DNA from: Brevinema_A sp051647535
Lineage (GTDB): Bacteria; Spirochaetota; Brevinematia; Brevinematales; Brevinemataceae
Assembly (NCBI GenBank): GCA_051647535.1
Contig: JBOFEA010000025.1
Location: forward strand, 1 to 64,000
Length of the DNA stretch: 64,000 bases
Reading direction: 5' to 3'
Positions 54,995-63,458 of the stretch are shown one piece after another (within the stretch, counting starts at the first letter, position 1; every line of letters starts with the position of its first letter). Both the position numbers and the translations under genes were made by a program. The notes beneath the pieces are model-generated. The model was not told where the DNA came from and did not search any database. It saw only the letters and a list, made by a program, of their open reading frames with translations.

Positions 54995-56002
54995 ATGACT
55001 AAATTTAAAACCACTGTTTTGGGAGCCGGAAGCTGGGGAACTGCATTAGCATTAGTATTATCACAAAAAAATGATGTTTCATTATGGAATTATAATGCTG
55101 AAACCCTTAAAGAAATACAAAATACCGGATATAATCACAAATATCTACCTAATATTCCTTTAGATCATATCACTATAGAATACGATCTAAAGACAGCAGT
55201 CCAAAATAAAGATTTTGTTATCATTGCTGTCACCAGTAGTTTTTATAAAGAACTGTTAACCTGCATTGCTCCTTTCATATCTGAAAATCAAATTATCATT
55301 AGTGCAACAAAAGGATTAGAATTAAATCCTTTCCGAACCTTGACATCATTAGCAGAAGAGATGCTTCCCCATAAAAAAGCAGTAGTAGCACTCAGTGGTC
55401 CTTCCCATGCTGAAGAAGTCAGTATGAAGAAGTTTACTTGTCTGGTAGCATCCTCCACAAACACACAAGCAAATGATGCTGTTCAGCAATGCATGTCCAA
55501 TCAATGGATAAGAATTTATACTAACACGGATCCTATTGGAGTTGAAATCGGAGCTGCCGTAAAAAATATTATTGCGATTGCTGCAGGAATAGTAACGGCA
55601 GCAGATTTGGGAGATAATGCACTAGCAGCTGTTATTACACGAGGACTTGCAGAAATGACACGATTAGGAGTTCATTCCGGAGCGGATCCGCATACATTTT
55701 CAGGATTGGCTGGGATAGGCGATTTAGCAGTCACCTGCTACTCCAAACATTCTCGAAACCGCTATGTCGGTCAACAAATTGTAACTGGGAAAAAAGCTTC
55801 CGAAATCACTGCTTCTATGACTCAAATTCCTGAAGGGCTTCGTGCAGTACGACAACTCCACAACTACGCAATTGAAAACAACATCTCAATGCCTATCGTA
55901 CAATCCGTTTATAAAATTTTATATGAAGATTTATCGTTGGAAGATTGGAAAAATCTGCTAACAGAACGCCCATTAACAAACGAAAATAACTTTCTATTAT
56001 GA
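54995..56002 (+). CDS. gpsA: NAD(P)-dependent glycerol-3-phosphate dehydrogenase
   Basis: Makes sn-glycerol 3-phosphate from DHAP for phospholipid synthesis. 335 residues: GAGSWGTALALVL (9-21) binds NAD(P), SATKGLE near 110, LSGPSHAEEV near 135, AAVKNIIAIAAGIVTAADLGDNALAAVITRGLAEM near 188-222 with the catalytic Lys, and GLAGIGDLAVTCYSKHSRNRYVG near 238. GAGGT precedes the start. Overlaps recX by 4 bp. Confidence 0.96.
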   Translation: MTKFKTTVLGAGSWGTALALVLSQKNDVSLWNYNAETLKEIQNTGYNHKYLPNIPLDHITIEYDLKTAVQNKDFVIIAVTSSFYKELLTCIAPFISENQIIISATKGLELNPFRTLTSLAEEMLPHKKAVVALSGPSHAEEVSMKKFTCLVASSTNTQANDAVQQCMSNQWIRIYTNTDPIGVEIGAAVKNIIAIAAGIVTAADLGDNALAAVITRGLAEMTRLGVHSGADPHTFSGLAGIGDLAVTCYSKHSRNRYVGQQIVTGKKASEITASMTQIPEGLRAVRQLHNYAIENNISMPIVQSVYKILYEDLSLEDWKNLLTERPLTNENNFLL

Positions 56003-56484
56003 CAACAAACAAAAACCAATCCCTTACTCTTGAACAACTACAAAACAAAATCTTAAAATATATCAACTATCGTCCAAGATCACGAAAAGCCGTTGAACAA
56101 AAATTAAAATTTTTAAATGCTGGTGAAATACAAATTAACACTTTACTAATAGAACTTGAAGAATGGTCGCTGATAAATGATGAAAAAATAATAAAGATGT
56201 TTGCTGAAGATTTGTTTGAGATAAAAAAATTCGGTGTGCAAAAAGTATCTCAAGAACTTCGACAACTGGGATTTGAAAAATATTTGATTGAGGATACCAT
56301 AGACGAACTACTGGCTCAACATTCATATTCCGATCATGAACAAGCATTACTACATTTGAAAAAAAAATATAAATTTCCTCATTCCGGATACTGCCCTAAC
56401 AAACTACTTGCAATGCTTGCAAGAAAAGGATTTGCTTATTCGGATGCCAAACAAGCAATACAAGATTTTTTGAATCTGCAATAA
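55999..56484 (+). CDS. recX: RecX-family regulatory protein
   Basis: 161 residues. RecX restrains RecA filaments. The three-helix RecX repeats are visible: YINYRPRSRKAVEQKLKFLNAG at 17-38, LIELEEWSLINDEKIIKMFAEDLF, FGVQKVSQELRQLGFEKYLIEDTIDEL, and LARKGFAYSDAKQAIQDFL. ATGA overlap with gpsA shows translational coupling. recA is not in the window. Confidence 0.85.
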   Translation: MTTNKNQSLTLEQLQNKILKYINYRPRSRKAVEQKLKFLNAGEIQINTLLIELEEWSLINDEKIIKMFAEDLFEIKKFGVQKVSQELRQLGFEKYLIEDTIDELLAQHSYSDHEQALLHLKKKYKFPHSGYCPNKLLAMLARKGFAYSDAKQAIQDFLNLQ

Positions 56485-56521
56485 CCGGATTTGAAAATAC
56501 TATATTATCATATCAATGAAT

Positions 56522-57187
56522 TTATTTCTTTGCCATTCCTAACTTTTTACGTATTACAGGATTAATATTCACTTCAGTCAATTCCCTAATACTTCTAAGT
56601 TTGGCGGAAGTCCACTCTTGAAGTTTTTTTTGTCTAAGCTCTTGCTCGGTATAAGATCTGATTTGAGCAGCTGACAATCCCAACCGAATCAAACGATCAG
56701 AATTTTGAACATAATACGCATCAATTTCATCTTGTGTAGGTACAGAAGATTTAGGATCTTTTTTTAACTCTTCCTCAAGCCACAATTGTGCGGCAACTTG
56801 GCGGAGAAATTCCTGCATTAGTAAATCCAATTCAGGATTTTTTAAAATATCTTCATAAGTAAGTGCTAAAATCGTACTTTGATCAATATAAGTTTGAATA
56901 TAACGTTCACGGATTTGAATTCTCTCTGCTGTAGAAACCGATCCTTTTTTTAAATTATCATCCAAAGCTTTCAAGCCGGCTTCCACACCGGAAGATGGAA
57001 ATTTTAAACCGTTAATATCAATAAACCAATCCTGATATTCTTCAGCAGGTTTGACAAACCAGGTATCCATATACAATTTTACAGCATTTCTAGCATGAAC
57101 AAATTCTTGTGAAAAAAGAAATTCTGAAATCCCAAAAGAACACAAACCGCTCAACACAAGTATCTTATAGAAATTCTTCACCTGCAT
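56522..57187 (-). CDS. Exported helical protein, SurA-N-like
   Basis: 221 residues behind AGGAGG. A signal peptide of about 26 residues ends in LFSQ. The rest is helical and charged, resembling the chaperone N-domain of SurA/PrsA-type proteins (MQEFLRQVAAQLWLEEELKK, PTQDEIDAYYVQNSDRLIRLG), but there is no PpiC isomerase domain. Possibly a periplasmic chaperone for outer-membrane proteins (inference). Confidence 0.65.
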   Translation of the reverse strand: MQVKNFYKILVLSGLCSFGISEFLFSQEFVHARNAVKLYMDTWFVKPAEEYQDWFIDINGLKFPSSGVEAGLKALDDNLKKGSVSTAERIQIRERYIQTYIDQSTILALTYEDILKNPELDLLMQEFLRQVAAQLWLEEELKKDPKSSVPTQDEIDAYYVQNSDRLIRLGLSAAQIRSYTEQELRQKKLQEWTSAKLRSIRELTEVNINPVIRKKLGMAKK

Positions 57188-57381
57188 CAGTATTCCTCCT
57201 AAAAAATATACCTAAAAATAATTCAAGCTTACTTTAATTTAATAATAAATCATATATACGGAAAAAGCAATAAAAATTTTATTCTCAAACAATCTCACTT
57301 AATCATTCACATATACCTTCTTTATTTAGTATTCTATAATTTGAATTCACTTTGCCGTCAAAATCACTCAATGATATTTTA

Positions 57382-57410
57382 TTGATTTTTTTTACCATAA
57401 ATAGTATAAT
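57382..57410 (+). promoter_or_regulatory. Promoter of the PBP1A gene
   Basis: TTGATT (57382-57387), 17 bp, TATAAT (57405-57410), 34 bases before the start. Confidence 0.65.
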
Positions 57411-57444
57411 AAAAACAATCTTGAATTGTTGAGGTAAAGTTGCT

Positions 57445-59925
57445 ATGTCATTGAAAAGCTGGCAGATAAAATTATTTATTCTTTTGGGTTTGGCCGCACT
57501 GATTACAGGTTTTGGACTAACCAAACTCATTATTACTTTTAACGATCTTCAGGATGTTGAAAAATTAGATGCTTATGCACATTACTCTGTTCCTTCGAAA
57601 TTATATGATATCAAAGGCAGATTGATTACAGAATTTTATCGGGAAAAAAGAGATTTGGTTTCTTTCCATGAGCTTCCTCAAAATTTAATAAGAGCAATTA
57701 TCGCGACAGAAGATAATCAGTTTTACCAACATAAAGGTGCTAATTTTGGAGCAATGCTTCAAGGTACAATAATAGATCCTCTACGAGGACGAAGTGTACG
57801 TGGAGGATCGGGATTAACGCAGCAGCTCGCAAAATTATTATATACTGACAGCGAACGTTCTATCAAAAGAAAACTTATCGAACTTTGGTATGCATTCCAA
57901 ATAGAAAAAAAATATTCAAAAGAAGAAATTCTAGAGTTGTATTTTAACCTTATTTACTTCGGTCACGGACAATACGGAATTCAAGCAGCGTCAAAATTTT
58001 ATTTCAACAAACCCGTACAAGAAATGTCTTTAGCAGAAGCAAGCTTTTTAGCCGGTCTTCCTCAAGCTCCTTCCGGATACTCTCCTATTAATAACTATCA
58101 AAAAGCTCAAGCTCGGCATAAAGTGGTTTTAAAATCGATGTGTAAAAACGGATATATTTCTCCTCAAACTGCAGACGAAACTTTCCAAGAATTTTGGACA
58201 AATTATGATACATCGTTTATTGCTGCAACTCAAAACATACGAGATACCGGTAATCTAGCTCCTTTCTTCTCAGAATACATAAGACAGCAGATATTAAAAA
58301 AATATGGAGAAGAACTACTGTACTCGGGCGGACTTCAAATTTATACAACATTAGATTTGGATATGCAAAAAGTTGCTAATGACACTGTTGAAAATATGCT
58401 TGCAAACGAACAATCCATTTATTCACAGCATTATTTTTCCAATTCAAAAAAATTGAAAACCAATTACAGTAGCATTATTGATTTAGCAGGGCTGGCTTTT
58501 GGAATAGACAGTTTCTCAGCTTTCAGTGATATACAAACACTTAATTTGGTAAAAAACATGATCACTGCTGAACAAGATTTAATGTCACTAGCAGGATATA
58601 TGTTTGGTTTAGATTCTTTGATCAAAGAAACTGAAAACCTTAATAAAGCTGAAATGATTGCCAATAAAAAAGAAGATAATGTCGAAGGTGCATTAGTTTC
58701 TATCAATCCAAAAAACGGATATATCCAAGCTATGGTAGGTGGTAGAAATTACAGTGTTGCTAATCAGTTCAATAGAGCAACTCAAGCTCAACGTCAAATG
58801 GGATCATCTGTAAAGCCTTTAATTTTTGCTCTTGCATTAGATAACAAAATTATTACACCTTCTGAAATATTTGTTGATGAAATTATTTCTTACAAACTTC
58901 CTAATGGAAGTGTTTGGACTCCTCGTAATTATAATGGTTCATATTTAGGCGCTATGACCGTAAGAAAAGCATTACGTTTAAGTGTAAACATTATTACAAT
59001 AAAAATCTGGGAGCGTATGATCAAACAAATCGGATATCAACGTATCATCGAAAGCCTTGGAAAGTTTCTCGGTGAAAAAAATATCAACGCTTTGTCAAAA
59101 CGTTTCCCAAATCAACTTGCAACAACATTAGGTACAGGAACTGCTAGTCCTCTAAAAGTTGCTCAAGCTTATAGTGCTTTTATTAATAATGGAAAAACAG
59201 CAAATCCAATCGGTATTCTTTCAGTATACGATAGATACGGTAAACTTATTGACGACTTCAAAACCGAACACACAGCTAATCCGCAGGAACAAGTAATTTC
59301 TGCCGGCTCTGCAAAAATCATGCAGAGTTTACTAAATGATGTGGTTGTACGAGGTACTGCAGCTGGCGCTGCATCACGAACAGGATATCGCGAACAAAGC
59401 AAAACAGCAGGGAAATCAGGTACTTCATCCAATTGGACTGATACTTGGTTTGCCGGTTTTACAGATCAATCAGTCACCGTAATTTGGGTAGGACTGGATG
59501 CTCCAGGACGTTCTCTTGGTAAAGGCCGTTCAAGTTCCTCGGTAGTAGCAGGACCTTGGATGTCTTATATGAAAAAAATTAACTCTCTTTACCCTCCAAA
59601 TGCTCTTCCTTACCAAATTAATAAAAATGACTTGAATATGGCTTTTGTTTCACCGTATACAGGATTATTAACACCTGCATCAGATCCGGAAGGATATATT
59701 GAATTATTCCTTCCGGGAACAGCTCCTCAAACATACGCTGATCCTAAAGAAATTGCTCGTATACAAGCTCAATTAACTCAACAAAATAACTATGAAGTAA
59801 CTGGTTCCGCAATTTCGTTATCTAATCTAGTCTTATCAGAAGAAGATCTGCCTATCATTGAAGAAGATCCTTTTATATTAGAAAATCCAGAAGATTTAGA
59901 TCTTTCATTTGATCAAGGATATTAG
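57445..59925 (+). CDS. Bifunctional penicillin-binding protein 1A
   Basis: 826 residues behind GAGG. Polymerises lipid II and cross-links peptidoglycan. N-terminal membrane helix at 8-32. The GT51 glycosyltransferase has catalytic Glu89 in TEDNQFYQHKG, then GGSGLTQQLAKLL and RKLIELWYAFQIEKKYSKEEILELYFN. The transpeptidase carries S454-x-x-K457 (GSSVKP), S513-V-N515, and K657-S-G659, the last a conservative change from KTG. An acidic insert of about 90 residues (315-405) sits between the domains, and the C-terminus is very acidic. It uses the product of murG. Own promoter and terminator. Confidence 0.94.
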   Translation: MSLKSWQIKLFILLGLAALITGFGLTKLIITFNDLQDVEKLDAYAHYSVPSKLYDIKGRLITEFYREKRDLVSFHELPQNLIRAIIATEDNQFYQHKGANFGAMLQGTIIDPLRGRSVRGGSGLTQQLAKLLYTDSERSIKRKLIELWYAFQIEKKYSKEEILELYFNLIYFGHGQYGIQAASKFYFNKPVQEMSLAEASFLAGLPQAPSGYSPINNYQKAQARHKVVLKSMCKNGYISPQTADETFQEFWTNYDTSFIAATQNIRDTGNLAPFFSEYIRQQILKKYGEELLYSGGLQIYTTLDLDMQKVANDTVENMLANEQSIYSQHYFSNSKKLKTNYSSIIDLAGLAFGIDSFSAFSDIQTLNLVKNMITAEQDLMSLAGYMFGLDSLIKETENLNKAEMIANKKEDNVEGALVSINPKNGYIQAMVGGRNYSVANQFNRATQAQRQMGSSVKPLIFALALDNKIITPSEIFVDEIISYKLPNGSVWTPRNYNGSYLGAMTVRKALRLSVNIITIKIWERMIKQIGYQRIIESLGKFLGEKNINALSKRFPNQLATTLGTGTASPLKVAQAYSAFINNGKTANPIGILSVYDRYGKLIDDFKTEHTANPQEQVISAGSAKIMQSLLNDVVVRGTAAGAASRTGYREQSKTAGKSGTSSNWTDTWFAGFTDQSVTVIWVGLDAPGRSLGKGRSSSSVVAGPWMSYMKKINSLYPPNALPYQINKNDLNMAFVSPYTGLLTPASDPEGYIELFLPGTAPQTYADPKEIARIQAQLTQQNNYEVTGSAISLSNLVLSEEDLPIIEEDPFILENPEDLDLSFDQGY

Positions 59926-59950
59926 AAAAAATAACAATATATTAAGAAAT

Positions 59951-59987
59951 AAAAAAAACCTTTTTTATAAAAAGGTTTTTTTTTATT
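59951..59987. terminator. Bidirectional terminator
   Basis: AAAACCTTTTT-TATA-AAAAAGGTTTT stem with flanking A and T runs, between the PBP gene and convergent metK. Confidence 0.88.
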
Positions 59988-60005
59988 TCTTAATACCGAT
60001 ATCGA

Positions 60006-61163
60006 TTATTTTTTATAATTTAAAGCCACATGTAATTCTTCTACTCTATTGGTTTGTTCCCAAGGAAGATCAATATCCATTCGTCCGAAATGCCCTCTAG
60101 CAGCTAAATCTTGGTATAAGAAAGCTGGATTCCTTAATTGAAAAGCTTGTTCAATACCATAAGGAGAAAGATCAAAAATTTCTTGAACAACACTTGCTAA
60201 TTCATAATTTTTAAAACTACTCGTCCCAAAAGTATCTATATAAAGTGAAACAGGGGCCGCAACTCCAATAGCATAAGAAAGCTGAACTTCACATTTTTCA
60301 GCTAATTCGGCAGCAACGATATTTTTAGCAACCCACCGTGCAGCATAAGCAGCAGAACGATCTACTTTTGAAGAATCTTTTCCGGAAAATGCTCCACCGC
60401 CATTTCTAAAATATCCTCCATAAGTATCTACAATAATCTTTCGACCTGTCAATCCTGTATCACCATTCGGCCCGCCAATAACAAAACGTCCAGTAGGATT
60501 AATATAAAATTTTTGAATTTTGTGAAAATCAAATCCATATTGTTCCATCACAGGTTGAATAACATACTGTTTTATATCACTGTGTATTTGATCTTGAGAA
60601 ACTTGTTCATCATGCTGAACAGAAACTACAACCGTATCAACATAAAGAATTTTTCCTTCACTATAAGCAAGCGTCACTTGTGATTTTGCATCAGGACGTA
60701 CCCATGTTAAAATATTATTCTTTCTCAATTCAGTTACTTTGTTAATAATAGCTCGAGAAAGTATTAAGGTCATAGGCATTAATTCAGGAGTTTCATTAAC
60801 AGCACCACCAAAAATAATTCCTTGATCTCCGGCTCCGCCGATATCAACTCCCATTGCTATATCATGGGATTGAGAATGAATAGTATTCAAAATACCACAT
60901 TCAGAATCAAATCCCATTCCAGGTTTATATCCTATTTCCTTAATTTTTCGCCTTGCTATTTCTTGGATTTCAACATAGGTATTTGTACTTATTTCACCAC
61001 CAATAACAACCAAACCTGTAGTACAAAATACTTCGCATGCAACCCGAGAATTACTATCACCTGCTAAACAAGCATCAAGTACAGCATCAGCTATTTGATC
61101 AGCTATTTTATCAGGATGTCCAATAGAAACAAACTCTGAAGTAAAATATGTAGTTTGACTCAT
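60006..61163 (-). CDS. metK: S-adenosylmethionine synthetase
   Basis: Makes SAM from methionine and ATP. 385 residues behind GAGGAAAAGG. FTSEFVSIGHPDKIADQIADAVLD at the start, GMGFDSECGILNTIHSQSHDIA near 75, GAGDQGIIFGGA near 110, and GGGAFSGKDSSKVDRSAAY near 256-274 (the P-loop-like GGGAFSGKDxxKVDRS). All catalytic signatures are intact. It is the last gene of the minus-strand eut-type run, 20 bases after the CMP-sugar synthetase gene; that neighbour is not functionally obvious. Confidence 0.96.
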   Translation of the reverse strand: MSQTTYFTSEFVSIGHPDKIADQIADAVLDACLAGDSNSRVACEVFCTTGLVVIGGEISTNTYVEIQEIARRKIKEIGYKPGMGFDSECGILNTIHSQSHDIAMGVDIGGAGDQGIIFGGAVNETPELMPMTLILSRAIINKVTELRKNNILTWVRPDAKSQVTLAYSEGKILYVDTVVVSVQHDEQVSQDQIHSDIKQYVIQPVMEQYGFDFHKIQKFYINPTGRFVIGGPNGDTGLTGRKIIVDTYGGYFRNGGGAFSGKDSSKVDRSAAYAARWVAKNIVAAELAEKCEVQLSYAIGVAAPVSLYIDTFGTSSFKNYELASVVQEIFDLSPYGIEQAFQLRNPAFLYQDLAARGHFGRMDIDLPWEQTNRVEELHVALNYKK

Positions 61164-61183
61164 GCCTTTTCCTCTATTTATAA

Positions 61184-61852
61184 TTAATTATTAGCAACCT
61201 CAAATTCCATTAATCGTTCCATTAAAAACCAATCCAAAGGATCATCTAATTCAATATATGTTCTTGGATCCATTTCATATAAGCCAATTTTACCAGATAA
61301 GTAAAATGAATCTGCTAGAATATTCTTTCGAGAATTAATATAAAATGCTCCATTCTCTATTAATATACCATCCCAATCTTGACGTCTTGGTTTGTTGCCA
61401 AGAGTAAAATTCAAAGGAAGATTTGTTTTTTCATCCCATATAAACCTGTGTTGCCGTACCACAGAAAGAACCGAATCGTATCCGGATTTAAGCAATTCAA
61501 ATCCCCCATCAATATCTCGAGCCCGTAATAAAGGAGATGTTGCTTGAACCAACACCATAGTATCGTAATCATATTGTTTGGAAAATTCAGAAACAACAGA
61601 CATAGTAGAAGCTTCATTCGTCGATACAGCAGAAGAACGATTGACAAATTGTATTTTTTCAGAGGGATATTGACTGATTGTTTGTTTTATTTGCTCACTA
61701 TCAGTTGAAATAACAACAGTATCTATATATTTGGATTGAACAGCAGCATCTATCACATAATAAGCAAGAGGTTTTCCATTCAAAAGCTTAATGTTCTTTA
61801 ATGGAATAGATGTACTCCCTCCTCTTAAGGGAATAAAAACTATATTTTTCAA
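61184..61852 (-). CDS. CMP-acylneuraminate/CMP-sugar synthetase family (NeuA-like)
   Basis: 222 residues from TTG 61852, which follows the previous stop directly and gives KNIVFIPLRGGSTSIPLKN, the normal family opening (I-P-xRGGSxxIPxKNI); the ATG 10 codons earlier lies inside the upstream gene. Relatives load nonulosonic acids (sialic, legionaminic, pseudaminic) onto CMP. QATSPLLRARDID near 100 holds the base-specific site. The Lys of the usual GGSKGIP loop is Thr here, so activity needs proof. IELDDPLDWFLME is the usual end. Flagellin or surface glycosylation is inferred. Confidence 0.8.
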   Translation of the reverse strand: MKNIVFIPLRGGSTSIPLKNIKLLNGKPLAYYVIDAAVQSKYIDTVVISTDSEQIKQTISQYPSEKIQFVNRSSAVSTNEASTMSVVSEFSKQYDYDTMVLVQATSPLLRARDIDGGFELLKSGYDSVLSVVRQHRFIWDEKTNLPLNFTLGNKPRRQDWDGILIENGAFYINSRKNILADSFYLSGKIGLYEMDPRTYIELDDPLDWFLMERLMEFEVANN

Positions 61853-61853
61853 T

Positions 61854-62975
61854 TTATAACAACACCTTATAAATTTCTTCAATTTCAGAAACAGATATTG
61901 GTATCGGATTGGTAGTTAAACAAGGATCCGCATGTGCAAGTCTTGCCATTTCAGGAATAGCATTCAAATACTCGGTTCTATCAACACCAAATTCCAACAC
62001 AGAACGTTCTAATTTAATGTTTTGACATAAATATTCAATAGCAACAAGTAATGACATAACAGCTTCTTGATTGTTCGTTGCTGGTAAATCCAAAATTCTT
62101 GTTAACAAAGCATACTTAGAGGCAACAACTCTCTGATTATATTTTATAATATGAGGCATTAAAAGTGCATTAGCTCTTCCATGAGGAATATGAAATCTGC
62201 CACCTAAACTATGCGACATAGCATGATTCAATCCTAATCCGGAATTTGTAAAAGCAATACCGGCCATACATGAAGCTTCATGCATAGCAAGCCGTGCTTC
62301 TAAATTATTCCCATTATGCACTACTGTAGATAAATTTTTAAATATAATAGAAATAACTTTCTCACACAATGATTCTGTAATCGTGTTAGAATTTTTAGCC
62401 ACATAAGATTCCAGAATATGAGTTAATACATCAATACCACTCTCAGCAGTGACTTTAGAAGGACATGTTTGAGTAAATACCGGATCTAAAATAGCCATAT
62501 CAGGTATAATCAAATCAGATACAATAGGAACTTTGATTTTTTCTTGAATATTGGTAATAACAGCATAAGCAGTCACTTCAGATCCAGCACCACTAGTCGT
62601 AGGTACTGCAATCAAATCAGGTTTAACAAAAGTTATATTTCGTTCATTCTGAACTTGAGCCGCATAATATAAAATCCCTTTAGCTGCATCAACTACCGAC
62701 CCACCACCAAGTGCCAAGATGGCATCAAAATCTTGTGAAAGCAATATAGAAACACCTTGCGAAACCGTATCAAAAGACGGATTAGGCTCAACATCCGGAT
62801 AAATCTTATAAGAAACTTTTTGAGTTTCTAATGAAGATGTTAATGAATCAACTAAGCCTATTTTCATCATTATTTGATCAGTCACAAGAAGAACATTTTT
62901 ATATATTCTAAAGTTAAAAGATTGGCAAGAATTGATTCCAGAAATAATTTTTGTTTTTAATTCAAAAGTATTCAC
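61854..62975 (-). CDS. Iron-containing alcohol dehydrogenase, PduQ/EutG-like
   Basis: 373 residues from GTG 62975. AGAGGA lies 8 bases upstream, whereas an ATG at 62984 abuts it; GTG also yields MNTFELKTKIISG, matching the PduQ opening MNTFSLQTRLYSG. Type III Fe-ADH: GGGSVVDAAKG near 93 (NAD site), VPTTSGAGSEVTAYAVI near 123, metal-ligand helix around GIDVLTHILESYVAKNSN near 185, and HAMSHSLGGRFHIPHGRANALLMPH near 250-274 with three His. It reduces aldehydes to alcohols inside or beside a microcompartment. Placed after the eutQ-like gene. Confidence 0.88.
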   Translation of the reverse strand: MNTFELKTKIISGINSCQSFNFRIYKNVLLVTDQIMMKIGLVDSLTSSLETQKVSYKIYPDVEPNPSFDTVSQGVSILLSQDFDAILALGGGSVVDAAKGILYYAAQVQNERNITFVKPDLIAVPTTSGAGSEVTAYAVITNIQEKIKVPIVSDLIIPDMAILDPVFTQTCPSKVTAESGIDVLTHILESYVAKNSNTITESLCEKVISIIFKNLSTVVHNGNNLEARLAMHEASCMAGIAFTNSGLGLNHAMSHSLGGRFHIPHGRANALLMPHIIKYNQRVVASKYALLTRILDLPATNNQEAVMSLLVAIEYLCQNIKLERSVLEFGVDRTEYLNAIPEMARLAHADPCLTTNPIPISVSEIEEIYKVLL

Positions 62976-62999
62976 CTGAGGCATCCTCTAAAATATTTT

Positions 63000-63443
63000 T
63001 TACAATTCAGACCAATTCGCAGGATACATAACACAAACAAAACGAGCAAAATTAGGTGTACGAAATTTAATACTGCTATCTTTCGGAATATAAATCATAT
63101 CGCCTGCGTTTCCTTTGACAACTTGATTATCAATTTCGATTTCTAAGGTTCCTTCCACAATATAATCTAGTTCATCATAACGAAGAGTCCAAGGAAATTC
63201 TGTTTTTTTCATTTCCATCACAGCAACACCTAATCTTGGACTTTCATCCAATGTAAGAACATCAGTGACATAGACATTATCTATTTTCTTACCTTGAACT
63301 TCGAAAGGTTGAGGAGACACTGTTTTTGTTTTAATCAAGGTCACTCCACCAGCAATTGTTTGGCGATCAAAGGGAAATTCTTGACCGGCTTCTTTTAAAA
63401 TTCTCGAAACAACTTCTTCAACTAATAATTTTAAATCCTGCAT
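63000..63443 (-). CDS. EutQ-like cupin protein with putative encapsulation helix
   Basis: 147 residues behind AAGGA. Ethanolamine-utilisation EutQ is a cupin (acetate kinase-like in Salmonella). Here the cupin core (DELDYIVEGTLEIEIDNQVVKGNAGDMIYIPKDSSIKF) is kept, but the usual ~100-residue N-domain is gone. Instead the protein starts with an amphipathic helix, MQDLKLLVEEVVSRILKEAG, followed by a short linker, as in bacterial-microcompartment encapsulation peptides. It sits between eutH and the Fe-ADH gene. Confidence 0.8.
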   Translation of the reverse strand: MQDLKLLVEEVVSRILKEAGQEFPFDRQTIAGGVTLIKTKTVSPQPFEVQGKKIDNVYVTDVLTLDESPRLGVAVMEMKKTEFPWTLRYDELDYIVEGTLEIEIDNQVVKGNAGDMIYIPKDSSIKFRTPNFARFVCVMYPANWSEL

Positions 63444-63458
63444 ACATATATCCTTACT

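Noticed and set aside
61164..61183. SAM riboswitch controlling metK
   Set aside because: Only 20 bases separate metK from the upstream gene; no leader structure is possible.
62976..62984. ATG 62984 as start of the Fe-ADH
   Set aside because: It touches the AGAGG ribosome-binding site; GTG 62975 has correct spacing and matches the PduQ N-terminus.
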